Part shown: positions 1 to 7,455 of the stretch, piece by piece
Position numbering within the stretch: position 1 is the first letter of the stretch
Layout: every line of letters begins with the position of its first letter
Assembly (NCBI GenBank): GCA_019115785.1
Contig: DXCX01000015.1
Coordinates: 1-60,751 of the forward strand
Direction: 5' to 3'
Length of the DNA: 60,751 nt
Origin: Candidatus Intestinimonas merdavium
Lineage (GTDB): Bacteria; Bacillota; Clostridia; Oscillospirales; Oscillospiraceae
Position numbers and translations under genes: made by a program
Notes under the pieces: model-generated
Databases searched by the model: none
Seen by the model: the letters and a program-made list of their open reading frames with translations, nothing else
What the model was told of the DNA's origin: nothing

Positions 1-1701
1 CATCAGGTCCTGGGCGTTCTTGTTCATGGGGAAGGGGATGATCTCCCGAATAGAGTCCTCGCCGGCCAGCAGCATGACCATGCGGTCCACACCGGGGGCG
101 ATGCCGGCATGGGGGGGGGCGCCGTAGGTAAAGGCGTTGTACATGGCGGGGAACTTGGCCTTGACATCCTCCTCGCCCAGCCGGACCAGCTGGAAAGCCT
201 CAATCATGATCTCAGGATCGTGGTTCCGCACGGCGCCGGAGGAGAGCTCCACGCCGTTGCACACCAGGTCATATTGGTAGGCGGTAATGGTGAGGGGATC
301 GACCTCGCCGTTGGCCGCCTTTTTCAGAATCTCCAGACCACCGTTGGGCATGGAGAAGGGATTGTGGCAGAACTCCAGCTCGCCGGACTTCTCACCGATC
401 TCATACATGGGGAAGTCCACGATCCAGCAAAATTCATACCGCTCCTTGTCCATGTGCTGGGGGGCCAGGGCGGGGAGCATTTTGATAAGAACGCCGGCAG
501 TCTTTTGAGCGGTGAGCTTCTTGCCGGCGGTGAGTCCCACAAAGGAGCCCTTCTCCAGCCCCAGGGCGGAGACCACCTGGTCCTTGATGGGCTGGACAAA
601 CTTGGCGATGCCGCCCACAATCTCTCCGTTTTCATCATAGCGGAACCAGTATACCTTCTCCCCAGACTGGACCTCCACGTCGGCGCAGAGCTTGTCGATC
701 TGCTTCCGGGTGGCGGTAAAACCAGTGACGGGGACGGCCTTCACAATGGCCCCCTCAAAGGGCCCAAAGCCGCAGCCGGCGAGCGCCTCGGTGGCGTCGG
801 TCACGGTGAGGTCAATACGCAGGTCAGGCTTATCGGAGCCATACTTATCCATGGCCTCCAGGTAGGGGATGCGGGCGAAGGGGGCGGTGGAGGCCACACT
901 GTAGGTGCCATACTTGGCAAAGATGGGGGGAAGCACATCCTCCAGCACGGCAAAGACGTCCTCCTGGTCTGCAAATGCCATCTCCATATCCAGCTGGTAG
1001 AACTCACCGGGGGAACGGTCGCCCCGGGCGTCCTCATCCCGGAAGCAGGGGGCGATCTGGAAGTAGCGGTCAAAACCGGAGGCCATGAGCAGCTGCTTGA
1101 ACTGCTGTGGGGCCTGGGGCAGGGCGTAGAACTTCCCCGGGTGCTTCCGGCTGGGTACCAGGTAGTCGCGGGCGCCCTCGGGAGAGGAGGCGGTGAGGAT
1201 GGGGGTGGTGATTTCCAGGAAGTTGTGGGCGGTCATGGCCTGCCGCAGGGCGGAGACCACATTGCACCGCAGAACAATGTTGCTCTTCACCGCCGGATTC
1301 CGCAGGTCCAGATAGCGGTACTTCAGACGGGCGGATTCGTCAGCCTCCCGGCTGCGGTTGATGGGGAAGGGGAGCTCATTGTGGCGGCAGCGGCCCAGAA
1401 CTGTGATGGTCTGGGGCACCACCTCGATGTCGCCGGTGGGCAGCTTGGGATTTTTGCTGTCCCGCTCCCGGACCACGCCGGTGACCTGGATGGTGGACTC
1501 CTTATTGAGGGGCTTGATGACGGACATCATCTCCTCCGTCTCGATGACCACCTGGGTGGTGCCATAGAAGTCGCGGAGGACGGCAAAGGCCAGATTCTGG
1601 CCCACCTCGCGGACATTCTCCAAAAAGCCGGCCAGAGTGACGGTCTGGCCCACATGCTCCATGCGGAGCTCCCCACAGGTGTGTGTGCGGGATTGCATCA
1701 T
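1..1701 (-). CDS. aspS: Aspartyl-tRNA synthetase (3' end cut by window)
   Basis: Charges tRNA-Asp with aspartate in the cytoplasm. The frame is open from ATG at 1701 to base 1, giving 567 codons with no stop, so only the extreme C-terminus is missing. An N-terminal OB-fold anticodon-binding domain (about residues 1-110) is followed by the class II core with the bacterial GAD insert. Motif 2 (FRDEDARGD, near residue 220) and motif 3 (GIAPGVDRMVML, near residue 535) are clear. Two in-frame ATGs occur at 1701 and 1698; a TTGGAG ribosome site lies about 9 bases upstream. The anticodon-loop-facing position that is usually His or Leu in REHG/RDLG-type motifs reads Val (REVG), so I cannot say whether the enzyme discriminates tRNA-Asp from tRNA-Asn. 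It sits 69 bases behind hisS in the same direction and probably shares the T-box leader. Confidence 0.97.
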   Translation of the reverse strand, partial: MMQSRTHTCGELRMEHVGQTVTLAGFLENVREVGQNLAFAVLRDFYGTTQVVIETEEMMSVIKPLNKESTIQVTGVVRERDSKNPKLPTGDIEVVPQTITVLGRCRHNELPFPINRSREADESARLKYRYLDLRNPAVKSNIVLRCNVVSALRQAMTAHNFLEITTPILTASSPEGARDYLVPSRKHPGKFYALPQAPQQFKQLLMASGFDRYFQIAPCFRDEDARGDRSPGEFYQLDMEMAFADQEDVFAVLEDVLPPIFAKYGTYSVASTAPFARIPYLEAMDKYGSDKPDLRIDLTVTDATEALAGCGFGPFEGAIVKAVPVTGFTATRKQIDKLCADVEVQSGEKVYWFRYDENGEIVGGIAKFVQPIKDQVVSALGLEKGSFVGLTAGKKLTAQKTAGVLIKMLPALAPQHMDKERYEFCWIVDFPMYEIGEKSGELEFCHNPFSMPNGGLEILKKAANGEVDPLTITAYQYDLVCNGVELSSGAVRNHDPEIMIEAFQLVRLGEEDVKAKFPAMYNAFTYGAPPHAGIAPGVDRMVMLLAGEDSIREIIPFPMNKNAQDLM

Positions 1702-1770
1702 GAAAAATCAACTCCAATTTGTATTATCTGATATTATTTATGCAGATGGGATTTAAAATACCCGTCCAGA

Positions 1771-3204
1771 TCAGGGTTGCTGGAGGTGGTATTTCTCTAC
1801 CAGAGCAGGTGTGTCCAGGATGGGCTGACTGTGGGGCCGGGCGTCCAGACGATTCTTCACATAGCTCACGGCCTCCGCGGTGGGGAGGGTGATCTGCTTG
1901 TGGAGACCGGCGGCAGCCCGCTCCTCTTGCTCCTGAGGGGTGGAGGGATCGGGCAGCAGCAGATCCTTCACGGTGACGGTGCCGGCGCTGATCTCGTCTT
2001 CGCCCAGGAAGGCGGCAAAGGGAATACCGGTCTTGCCGGCATAGCTCATCTTGGCCTTAAACTTTTTGGCCTCTGTATACAGCTGGGTGCGGATGCCCGC
2101 CGCGCGACAGGCAGTGGCAAAGGAGATGGCGGCGGTCAGATCGCCGGTCATGGGCAGCACCAACAGGTCTGCCGGAGCGGTGAGCACCTCGGGGTTTAAA
2201 TAGCCCTGGTCTTGTAAGACAAAGAAGAGACGGGTAAGGCCGATGGAAATTCCCACGCCGGGGAGTTGTTTTTCTGTATAATATTCCGCTAAGTTATCAT
2301 ATCGACCGCCGGAACAGATAGAGCCGATCTCCGGGTGATCCAGCATGACGGTTTCGTAAACGGTGCCGGTGTAGTAGTCCAGGCCCCGGGCAATGGTGAG
2401 GTCCACCATAAAGTGGTCCTCCGGGACACCAAAGGCGGCCATGTACCGGACCACGGTGGAGAGCTCGTCGATGCCCAGGTCCAGGAGCGGATTCTTCCTC
2501 CTGAAGTCCTCCAGGGCGGCCATGGGCTGGTCGGTGGAGAGAAGGGCCAGAAGCTGGTCCGCCGTTTCAGAGGAGACGGCGAAGTCGTCGGTGAGGATAG
2601 CCTTGACCTTCTCAGGGCCGATTTTCTCCAGCTTATCGATGGTGCGTATGACGTCGCCCGCCTGCTCCTTCAGACCCATCAGGTCGAAGAGGCCGTTGAG
2701 CACCTTCCGGTTGTTGACCCGAATCTTAAAGCGTTTCAGACCCAGAGCGGTAAAGGTCTGGTAGATGATGGCCGGGACCTCCGCCTCATTGGCGATGTCC
2801 AGCTTGCCGTCGCCGATGACATCGATGTCGGCCTGGTAGAACTCCCGGAACCGGCCCCGCTGGGCCCGCTCCCCCCGGTAGACCTTGCCGATCTGGAACC
2901 GGCGGAAGGGGAAGCTCAGCTCATTGTAGTGGAGGGCTACATACTTGGCCAGCGGGACGGTGAGGTCAAAGCGGAGGGAGAGGTCGGTGTCCCCCTTGGT
3001 AAAGCGGTAGATCTGCTTTTCGGTCTCGCCGCCGCCCTTGGCCAGGAGGACCTCGCTGGCCTCAATGGCCGGGGTATCCAGGGGGGTAAAGCCGTACAGA
3101 CTGTAGCTCTCCCGCAGAATGGCCACCATTTGGTCGAAGAGCACCTGCTCCCGAGGCAGCAATTCCATAAAGCCGGAGAGGGTGCGGGGTTTGATACGGT
3201 CCAT
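1771..3204 (-). CDS. hisS: Histidyl-tRNA synthetase
   Basis: Class II synthetase that charges tRNA-His. The 477-residue product shows motif 2 (RGRFREFYQADIDVIG, near 122-137) and the histidine-binding signature ARGLDYYTGTVYE (near 272-284), followed by a C-terminal anticodon-binding domain. It is about 50 residues longer than many bacterial HisRS proteins; the extra length lies in a Pro/Glu-rich insert near residues 405-425 and a polar tail. It is the first gene after the T-box leader and is followed by aspS, the classical Firmicute hisS-aspS pair. A GGAGC ribosome site (AAAGGAGC) lies a few bases before the ATG. Confidence 0.97.
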   Translation of the reverse strand: MDRIKPRTLSGFMELLPREQVLFDQMVAILRESYSLYGFTPLDTPAIEASEVLLAKGGGETEKQIYRFTKGDTDLSLRFDLTVPLAKYVALHYNELSFPFRRFQIGKVYRGERAQRGRFREFYQADIDVIGDGKLDIANEAEVPAIIYQTFTALGLKRFKIRVNNRKVLNGLFDLMGLKEQAGDVIRTIDKLEKIGPEKVKAILTDDFAVSSETADQLLALLSTDQPMAALEDFRRKNPLLDLGIDELSTVVRYMAAFGVPEDHFMVDLTIARGLDYYTGTVYETVMLDHPEIGSICSGGRYDNLAEYYTEKQLPGVGISIGLTRLFFVLQDQGYLNPEVLTAPADLLVLPMTGDLTAAISFATACRAAGIRTQLYTEAKKFKAKMSYAGKTGIPFAAFLGEDEISAGTVTVKDLLLPDPSTPQEQEERAAAGLHKQITLPTAEAVSYVKNRLDARPHSQPILDTPALVEKYHLQQP

Positions 3205-3261
3205 GATGATGCTCCTTTACATGAAAGATAGAACGAAATGATTTTTTGCATTCAACAGCAT

Positions 3262-3499
3262 AAAAAGGCGCTCTCGTCCCTCAATGGGACGAAAGCGCCT
3301 GCTTTCGTGGTGCCACCCATTTTCAACGGCCTCTGGCCGTCCTCATACCTTCTGTTGCGGGAAGGGGACCGCGCCCGTCTCCGGGCCCGCTGCTGAAGCC
3401 GTCTTCGCCTCCTCCTTGCCGTGGGACGCTTGCAGCCAAAGGCGTCCTTCTCTGTCCGGCGGTGCTGGGGGGTACTCATGCTCCGTCTTTGCGGTGTCT
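3262..3499 (-). promoter_or_regulatory. T-box riboswitch leader of hisS-aspS, apparent Asp specifier
   Basis: The T-box core GGGTGGCACCACG lies at 3306-3318, with stem III (ACGGCC-AGA-GGCCGT) just 5' of it. An intrinsic terminator follows at 3262-3299 (stem GGCGCTTTCGTCCC, then TTTTT). Stem I shows the specifier loop: GGAGC (3484-3480) pairs with GCTTC (3399-3395). The 5' side carries AGTA (3476-3473) and the 3' side GAA (3406-3404) directly followed by GAC (3403-3401). By the usual T-box layout the triplet after GAA is the specifier, so it reads Asp. The bulge TGGC (3315-3312) would pair with an acceptor end having discriminator G73, as in tRNA-Asp; tRNA-His has C73. Uncharged tRNA-Asp should stabilise the antiterminator and switch on both synthetases. 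Identity as a T-box is seen directly; the Asp reading is structure-based inference. Confidence 0.9.
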
Positions 3500-3505
3500 T
3501 TGATG

Positions 3506-3534
3506 ATATTATCCCACGGCAGCAAAAAAGTCAA
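3506..3534 (-). promoter_or_regulatory. Promoter of the hisS-aspS leader
   Basis: TTGACT (3534-3529) and TAATAT (3511-3506) are separated by 17 bases on the minus strand, a near-consensus housekeeping sigma promoter. It would start transcription near 3499, just before T-box stem I. Confidence 0.75.
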
Positions 3535-3598
3535 CGGAATTTTCCACTTTTTTCTCTCACTCTGCCATTTTACGCCCAGTTTATGCGCTCGACATGTC

Positions 3599-4504
3599 TT
3601 ACGACAGGTCAAATTGGGCTCGTAGAGTAAAATCGCCTTCACTCCGGTTGCTGGTAGTTTCCCCCTGCCGGTAGTCGGCCACAGGCTGGTCACTGCGCAA
3701 GGTCAGTCCCTCTCCCGTGTCGGCGGAGAGCCAAAGGTCAAAATCGTGAGTGGTGACTAGGGTCAGCCAAAATTCGTATTCATAGCCGCCCTCCCGCCCT
3801 AGGTATCGGCTCAGGTCGGCCCTATAGCTGCCGTCAGGCTGTGGAATGGCCTCCACGGTGCCCAGCAGGGAGGCCTGGGCGGCGGGGTCCAGAATGGCCG
3901 AGCGCACCTCTACAGTTACAGTTTCGACCTGGAGGGCACTGTTCTCCGGGGCGCTGAGGACCAGACTGAGCACATTTGACGTGGTGCCCTCCTCCATCAG
4001 CCAATGGCTGACCCCATTCATGGAAAAGAGCTCGTCTGTCCACAGGGTGGGGAGAGTTTCCCGGCGGGTGAGCCCCCCGGCGGTGAGGCTCACCACCGGT
4101 TCCAAGGACTCCCGCGGGGAGCAGATGAGTACGCCGGTGAGGCGTCCGGACCCGTCGTCGGTGAGCGCGGCGTTTTCCCCGGTGGTCAGAGATATCGAGG
4201 CTGTCTCTCCGGTACTCAGCTCCTTGGGCACCACCGCCACATTGAGGGTCAGCATGCCGTTTTCATATCCCAAATTGGTCTCCACGGTGGAAAAAAGGCT
4301 GATCTGCGCATCCAGATCCTGTCGCAGGGAGCCGATCTCATCGGAGAGATCATATCTGACCTCGTTCAGCTGACTGTTCAGATTGGTCACCTGATCGGTG
4401 AGCTGATTTATCTCATCCCGGAGGGTGGCGTTGCTCTAATAGAGTCCTCCCATCACAACTGCGGCCAGGAGAGCGGACAGGATATGTCCGGTTTTTTTAT
4501 CCAC
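3599..4504 (-). pseudogene. Membrane-anchored coiled-coil protein interrupted by in-frame amber codon
   Basis: From GTG at 4504, with ribosome site AAGGGGG about 7 bases upstream, the frame encodes MDKKTGHILSALLAAVVMGG, a short cytoplasmic tail and a membrane segment. It then meets TAG at 4438-4436 (codon 23) and continues without further interruption to TAA at 3599. After the stop come a coiled-coil rich in Asn/Gln/Asp (about codons 24-70) and a beta-rich extracytoplasmic-looking domain. The only downstream start is an internal GTG at 4390, which lacks a ribosome site and would give 263 residues without the anchor. A single CAG-to-TAG change explains the break. The reading could also be a sequencing error or suppressed amber. 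TAG ends several other genes here, so it is an ordinary stop in this genome. Family not recognised. It lies behind the mgsA terminator. Confidence 0.7.
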
Positions 4505-4525
4505 AAATATTCCCCCTTATGTGGA

Positions 4526-4562
4526 AAAATGCCCGCCTTTTCCGTGGATAGGAAAGGCGGGC
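4526..4562 (-). terminator. Intrinsic terminator after the methylglyoxal synthase-like gene
   Basis: On the minus strand a GCCCGCCTTTCC / GGAAAAGGCGGGC stem with a short loop is followed by ATTTTT. It lies just downstream of the gene ending at 4580. Confidence 0.8.
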
Positions 4563-4579
4563 AAACAGACGAAAAGTGT

Positions 4580-4996
4580 TCAAACAGTGAAGGGCGCCGT
4601 CTTGGGGCTGACGATATCCCGCCAGTCCAGATCGCCCCGCTCCAGGCCGTGGATGAGCATCTCTGCGGTGCCCACATTGGTAGCATAGGGGATGTTGTAT
4701 TGATCACACAAACGGGTGATGTAGTCAATGTCTGTGTCCAGGTCGTGGGACTGAGGGTCGCAGAAAAAGAGGACCATGTCAATCTCATTATAAGCAATGC
4801 GGGCGCCAATCTGCTGGCTGCCGCCGTGCTCATGGGACAGAAAGAGGTTTACCGGCAGACCAGTGGCCTCCGCTACCATCTTGCCGGTGGTGTTGGTGGC
4901 ACAGACGGTATGCTTGGAAAGGATGCCGCAGTAAGCAATGCAGAACTGCACCATCAATTCCTTTTTTCTGTCGTGACTCATTAGTGCGATGTTCAT
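4580..4996 (-). CDS. mgsA: Methylglyoxal synthase-like protein with altered active site
   Basis: The family converts dihydroxyacetone phosphate to methylglyoxal plus phosphate. The 138-residue length and fold signature fit well: ALMSHD at the start, ATNTTG (34-38), QQIGARI (61-67), FFCDP (77-81), HDLD (84-87) and ATNVGTAEML near 110. Compared with E. coli MgsA as I recall it, the catalytic Asp71 of GGDQQ is Ser60 here (GGSQQ), Gly66 of the phosphate loop is His55, and Gly46 is Asn35; the equivalents of His98 and Asp101 (H84, D87) remain. So it is either a divergent clade using other residues or a protein that no longer makes methylglyoxal. The symbol reflects family, not proven activity. It sits directly after the MinD-like gene, in the same direction. 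Confidence 0.75.
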   Translation of the reverse strand: MNIALMSHDRKKELMVQFCIAYCGILSKHTVCATNTTGKMVAEATGLPVNLFLSHEHGGSQQIGARIAYNEIDMVLFFCDPQSHDLDTDIDYITRLCDQYNIPYATNVGTAEMLIHGLERGDLDWRDIVSPKTAPFTV

Positions 4997-5050
4997 CTCT
5001 TACTCAGTCCTCTCTTTCCTCAAACACAAAAATATAAGCGGCAGACCGCT

Positions 5051-5791
5051 TCAACGGATCTTCATCAGGGGTACTCGCTGTCCCATAAGACGCTTGGCAA
5101 TATTCAGGTAGGCCAGTGCGGCCCCCTTTCGGCTGAACAAAATCAAGGGCTCCCCGGTATTGGCGGCCAGAATCACCTGACTGTCCTCAGGTACAACCCC
5201 AAGCAAAGGCAGACCGGCGGCGTCCATGGCGTCGTCAATGGTGGTGTGCAGGCGGCGGAGCAGCTTGGGCTGGATGCGGTTCATCACCAGATGGATGGTG
5301 TCCAGGCTCCTGCTCAGCTCCACAACCGTGCGCTGGGCGTCCCGGAGTGCGGAGGAATCGTTGGTGGAAACCACGACCGCACGGTCGGCCCCGCATGTTG
5401 CCAGACGAAAACCGCTGCCCAACCCGGCGGGGGAGTCAATGAGAATATAGTCAAATTGTGTTCGGGCATTCCGAAGCATGGCCAGCATTTTGTCCTCATC
5501 CATCGAGGCAGGGCTGGGCCGCACAGGCGCTGTGAGCAGGTAGAGCCCCCGGATCACTGGATGCTCCACAGCGGCACGTTCCAGGGTACAGCGGCCTTCC
5601 AGCACATCGGTAAAATCCATAAGGGCCCGATCGGTCATCCCCAGGGAGATGTCCAGGTTTCTCAGGCCGATGTCCAGGTCAATACACAATACCTTTTGCC
5701 CCAGAGCGGCAAGACAGGAGGCTACGCCGCCGGTGAGGGAGGTCTTCCCGGTGCCGCCCTTGCCGGACGTGACCACGATGACGGTTCCCAT
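5051..5791 (-). CDS. MinD-like P-loop ATPase
   Basis: ParA/MinD-superfamily ATPase of 246 residues. The deviant Walker A motif GKGGTGKTS lies at residues 10-18, the switch I-type stretch LDIGLRNLDISLG resembles MinD, and the Walker B-like DSPAGLG is present. The C-terminus (IAKRLMGQRVPLMKIR) could form the short amphipathic membrane-targeting helix of MinD, which polymerises on the membrane to place the division septum. The start at 5791 has AGGAGG 7 bases upstream; the longer reading from 5854 lacks one. No MinC or MinE is adjacent, whereas MinD is often encoded beside MinC. It could therefore be an orphan MinD or a relative with another cargo. It lies between rsmG and the mgsA-like gene. 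Confidence 0.8.
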   Translation of the reverse strand: MGTVIVVTSGKGGTGKTSLTGGVASCLAALGQKVLCIDLDIGLRNLDISLGMTDRALMDFTDVLEGRCTLERAAVEHPVIRGLYLLTAPVRPSPASMDEDKMLAMLRNARTQFDYILIDSPAGLGSGFRLATCGADRAVVVSTNDSSALRDAQRTVVELSRSLDTIHLVMNRIQPKLLRRLHTTIDDAMDAAGLPLLGVVPEDSQVILAANTGEPLILFSRKGAALAYLNIAKRLMGQRVPLMKIR

Positions 5792-5939
5792 AGCAGACCT
5801 CCTATTCCCAGCTGAGGGAAGGGTGTTCGATCCCATAAAGATTGGGACTGACACGATTCATTATATCATCCGTTCCACCAGAGTTCAAATCCAATTTGAA
5901 ATAAACGAATAAAATATTTCGATGCGAAGCGACAGGGGT

Positions 5940-6647
5940 TTAGAGAGGGGACTTCTGTATCTTGGCCCACCGGCGTGGATAGCCCTTTGGGGTGGGGGAG
6001 AGCTTTTCCACCAACACCACCCGGCGCTCCACATCGGTGCCGGGAATGGGATAGCGAAAGGCGGGCAGCAGACGTCCACCCAGCACGGATACCGCGCGAC
6101 CGGCCTGGGAAACCTCTTCCTCACACTCTGCGGCCTTCATGGCCAAAAATCGTCCGCCCGGCTTTACATAGGGCAGACACAGCTCACATAGCACCCGCAG
6201 GTCGGCCACCGCACGGGCTGTGGCGAAGTCAAACTGGTCCCGAAAGGCCGGGTCTAGGGAGAGCTCTTCCCCCCGAGCATGGCGAATGGTGACTCCGGTG
6301 AGGCCCAGGTCACCACACACCGTGCTCAGCCAGTCCAGCCGCTTGCCCAAACTGTCCACCAGGGTGAGTTCCACCTCCGGCACCAGAATCTTGAGCACCA
6401 TACCAGGGAAGCCGGCGCCGGTGCCCACATCAATCAGCTTCTTACCCGCCAGATCGGCACACAGGGCAACTCCGGCAGAATCCAGGAAATGGAGGTCGGC
6501 TACCTGATCAGGTTCGGTGATGGCGGTAAGGTTCATGACTTTATTCTGTTCCAGCAGAAGCTGAGCATACCGCACCAGCTGGTCAATCGCCCCGATGGGC
6601 GGGGTGAGTCCAAGGGCCGCCAGGCCCCGTTCCAACCGTTCCTTCAT
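5940..6647 (-). CDS. rsmG: 16S rRNA (guanine527-N7)-methyltransferase RsmG
   Basis: Methylates N7 of G527 in 16S rRNA using S-adenosylmethionine. The 235-residue product has the family N-terminus (YAQLLLEQNKVMNLTAIT, about 27-44), the SAM-binding loop LIDVGTGAGFPGMVL (about 70-84) and the region FDFATARAVADL (about 138-149). The start has GGAGG 7 bases upstream, overlapping the end of the preceding small membrane gene, so the two are coupled. rsmG near noc-parA-parB is the usual origin-proximal arrangement in Firmicutes; here several other genes have come between. Confidence 0.96.
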   Translation of the reverse strand: MKERLERGLAALGLTPPIGAIDQLVRYAQLLLEQNKVMNLTAITEPDQVADLHFLDSAGVALCADLAGKKLIDVGTGAGFPGMVLKILVPEVELTLVDSLGKRLDWLSTVCGDLGLTGVTIRHARGEELSLDPAFRDQFDFATARAVADLRVLCELCLPYVKPGGRFLAMKAAECEEEVSQAGRAVSVLGGRLLPAFRYPIPGTDVERRVVLVEKLSPTPKGYPRRWAKIQKSPL

Positions 6648-6650
6648 ACG

Positions 6651-6998
6651 TCAGCCTCCAAAATTCCGCAGCAGGGAGGGGATCCCCACATATAGGTTTA
6701 TCAGCAGCAGGACCACGCATATCCCGATGAGGGAGAGACAGGCCAGAACTCCACCGCGGGATTGTCCGCTGCGGTAGCGTAGCACAGCGGTGACGGCCAG
6801 ACCCGCCAGGGCGGGACAGACCATCAGTGGCCCCAGGCCAATGAGCACTCTGGCAGTCGCCAAATAATAGGTAAAGAGCACTGTGCAGAGGAGCACGTAT
6901 ACAATGGCGACCCAGGCCCAGGTCCTCTTAATGGGGGAGGCGGGGGTATAGGGCTCCCTCGGCTCCTCCGGGGGCAGATCCTTATGCTCATCGGACAT
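6651..6998 (-). CDS. Small membrane protein of unknown function
   Basis: 115 residues with a Pro/Glu-rich hydrophilic N-terminus of about 27 residues and three predicted membrane segments: roughly 30-50 (WAWVAIVYVLLCTVLFTYYL), 54-72 and 85-105. The ATG at 6998 has AGGAGG about 11 bases upstream; a TTG at 7004 is less likely. It lies directly after mscL and 3 bases before rsmG, so it is in the same transcript. I do not recognise the family. Confidence 0.75.
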   Translation of the reverse strand: MSDEHKDLPPEEPREPYTPASPIKRTWAWVAIVYVLLCTVLFTYYLATARVLIGLGPLMVCPALAGLAVTAVLRYRSGQSRGGVLACLSLIGICVVLLLINLYVGIPSLLRNFGG

Positions 6999-7000
6999 GC

Positions 7001-7426
7001 TCAACGTTCCTCCTTCTGTGCCTTTAACAGATCTCGTATCTCGGTGAGCAGCCGTTCCTCCTGAGAGGGGGCCGGCGCAGCAGCCTGGGCGGTCTCCTGA
7101 CGCTCCAGGCGTCGGTGAAAGGAATTGATGGCCTTTACAATACAGAAGACGGCAAAGGCCATGATGAGGAAGTTGAGCACCGCCTCCAAGAATTTTCCGT
7201 AGCCAATCACTGCGCCTCCCACGTTCACAGCGAGATTGGAAAAGGTGATCTGGTTGGTCAGAATACCCAGCAGGGGCATGAGGATGTCAGCGGTGAGGGA
7301 ATCAGCGATGGACTTGAAGGCGCCACCGATGATGACACCGACGGCCATATCCATCACATTGCCACGTGCAATAAATTTCCGAAACTCGGCAAAAAAGCCA
7401 CCGGTTTTTTCTCTCATATGCTTCAA
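7001..7426 (-). CDS. mscL: Large-conductance mechanosensitive channel MscL
   Basis: Forms the homopentameric inner-membrane channel that opens at high membrane tension during hypo-osmotic shock. The 141-residue product has the hallmark FRKFIARGNVMDMAVGVIIG (TM1), the loop with NVGGAVIGYGKFLEAVLNF leading into TM2, and a charged C-terminal helix (RRLERQETAQ, then LLTEIRDLLKAQ). TTG at 7426 has GGAGG at 7-base spacing; the ATG at 7417 is an alternative start, nine bases in. Its end abuts the small membrane gene. Confidence 0.95.
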   Translation of the reverse strand: MKHMREKTGGFFAEFRKFIARGNVMDMAVGVIIGGAFKSIADSLTADILMPLLGILTNQITFSNLAVNVGGAVIGYGKFLEAVLNFLIMAFAVFCIVKAINSFHRRLERQETAQAAAPAPSQEERLLTEIRDLLKAQKEER

Positions 7427-7455
7427 AGTAGGTCCTCCAGTGTGTTGTGGAAAAA

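Noticed and set aside
109..1731. 540-residue rightward open frame opposite aspS
   Set aside because: Shadow of aspS; Gly/His/Leu-rich translation, no ribosome site, while aspS has full motifs.
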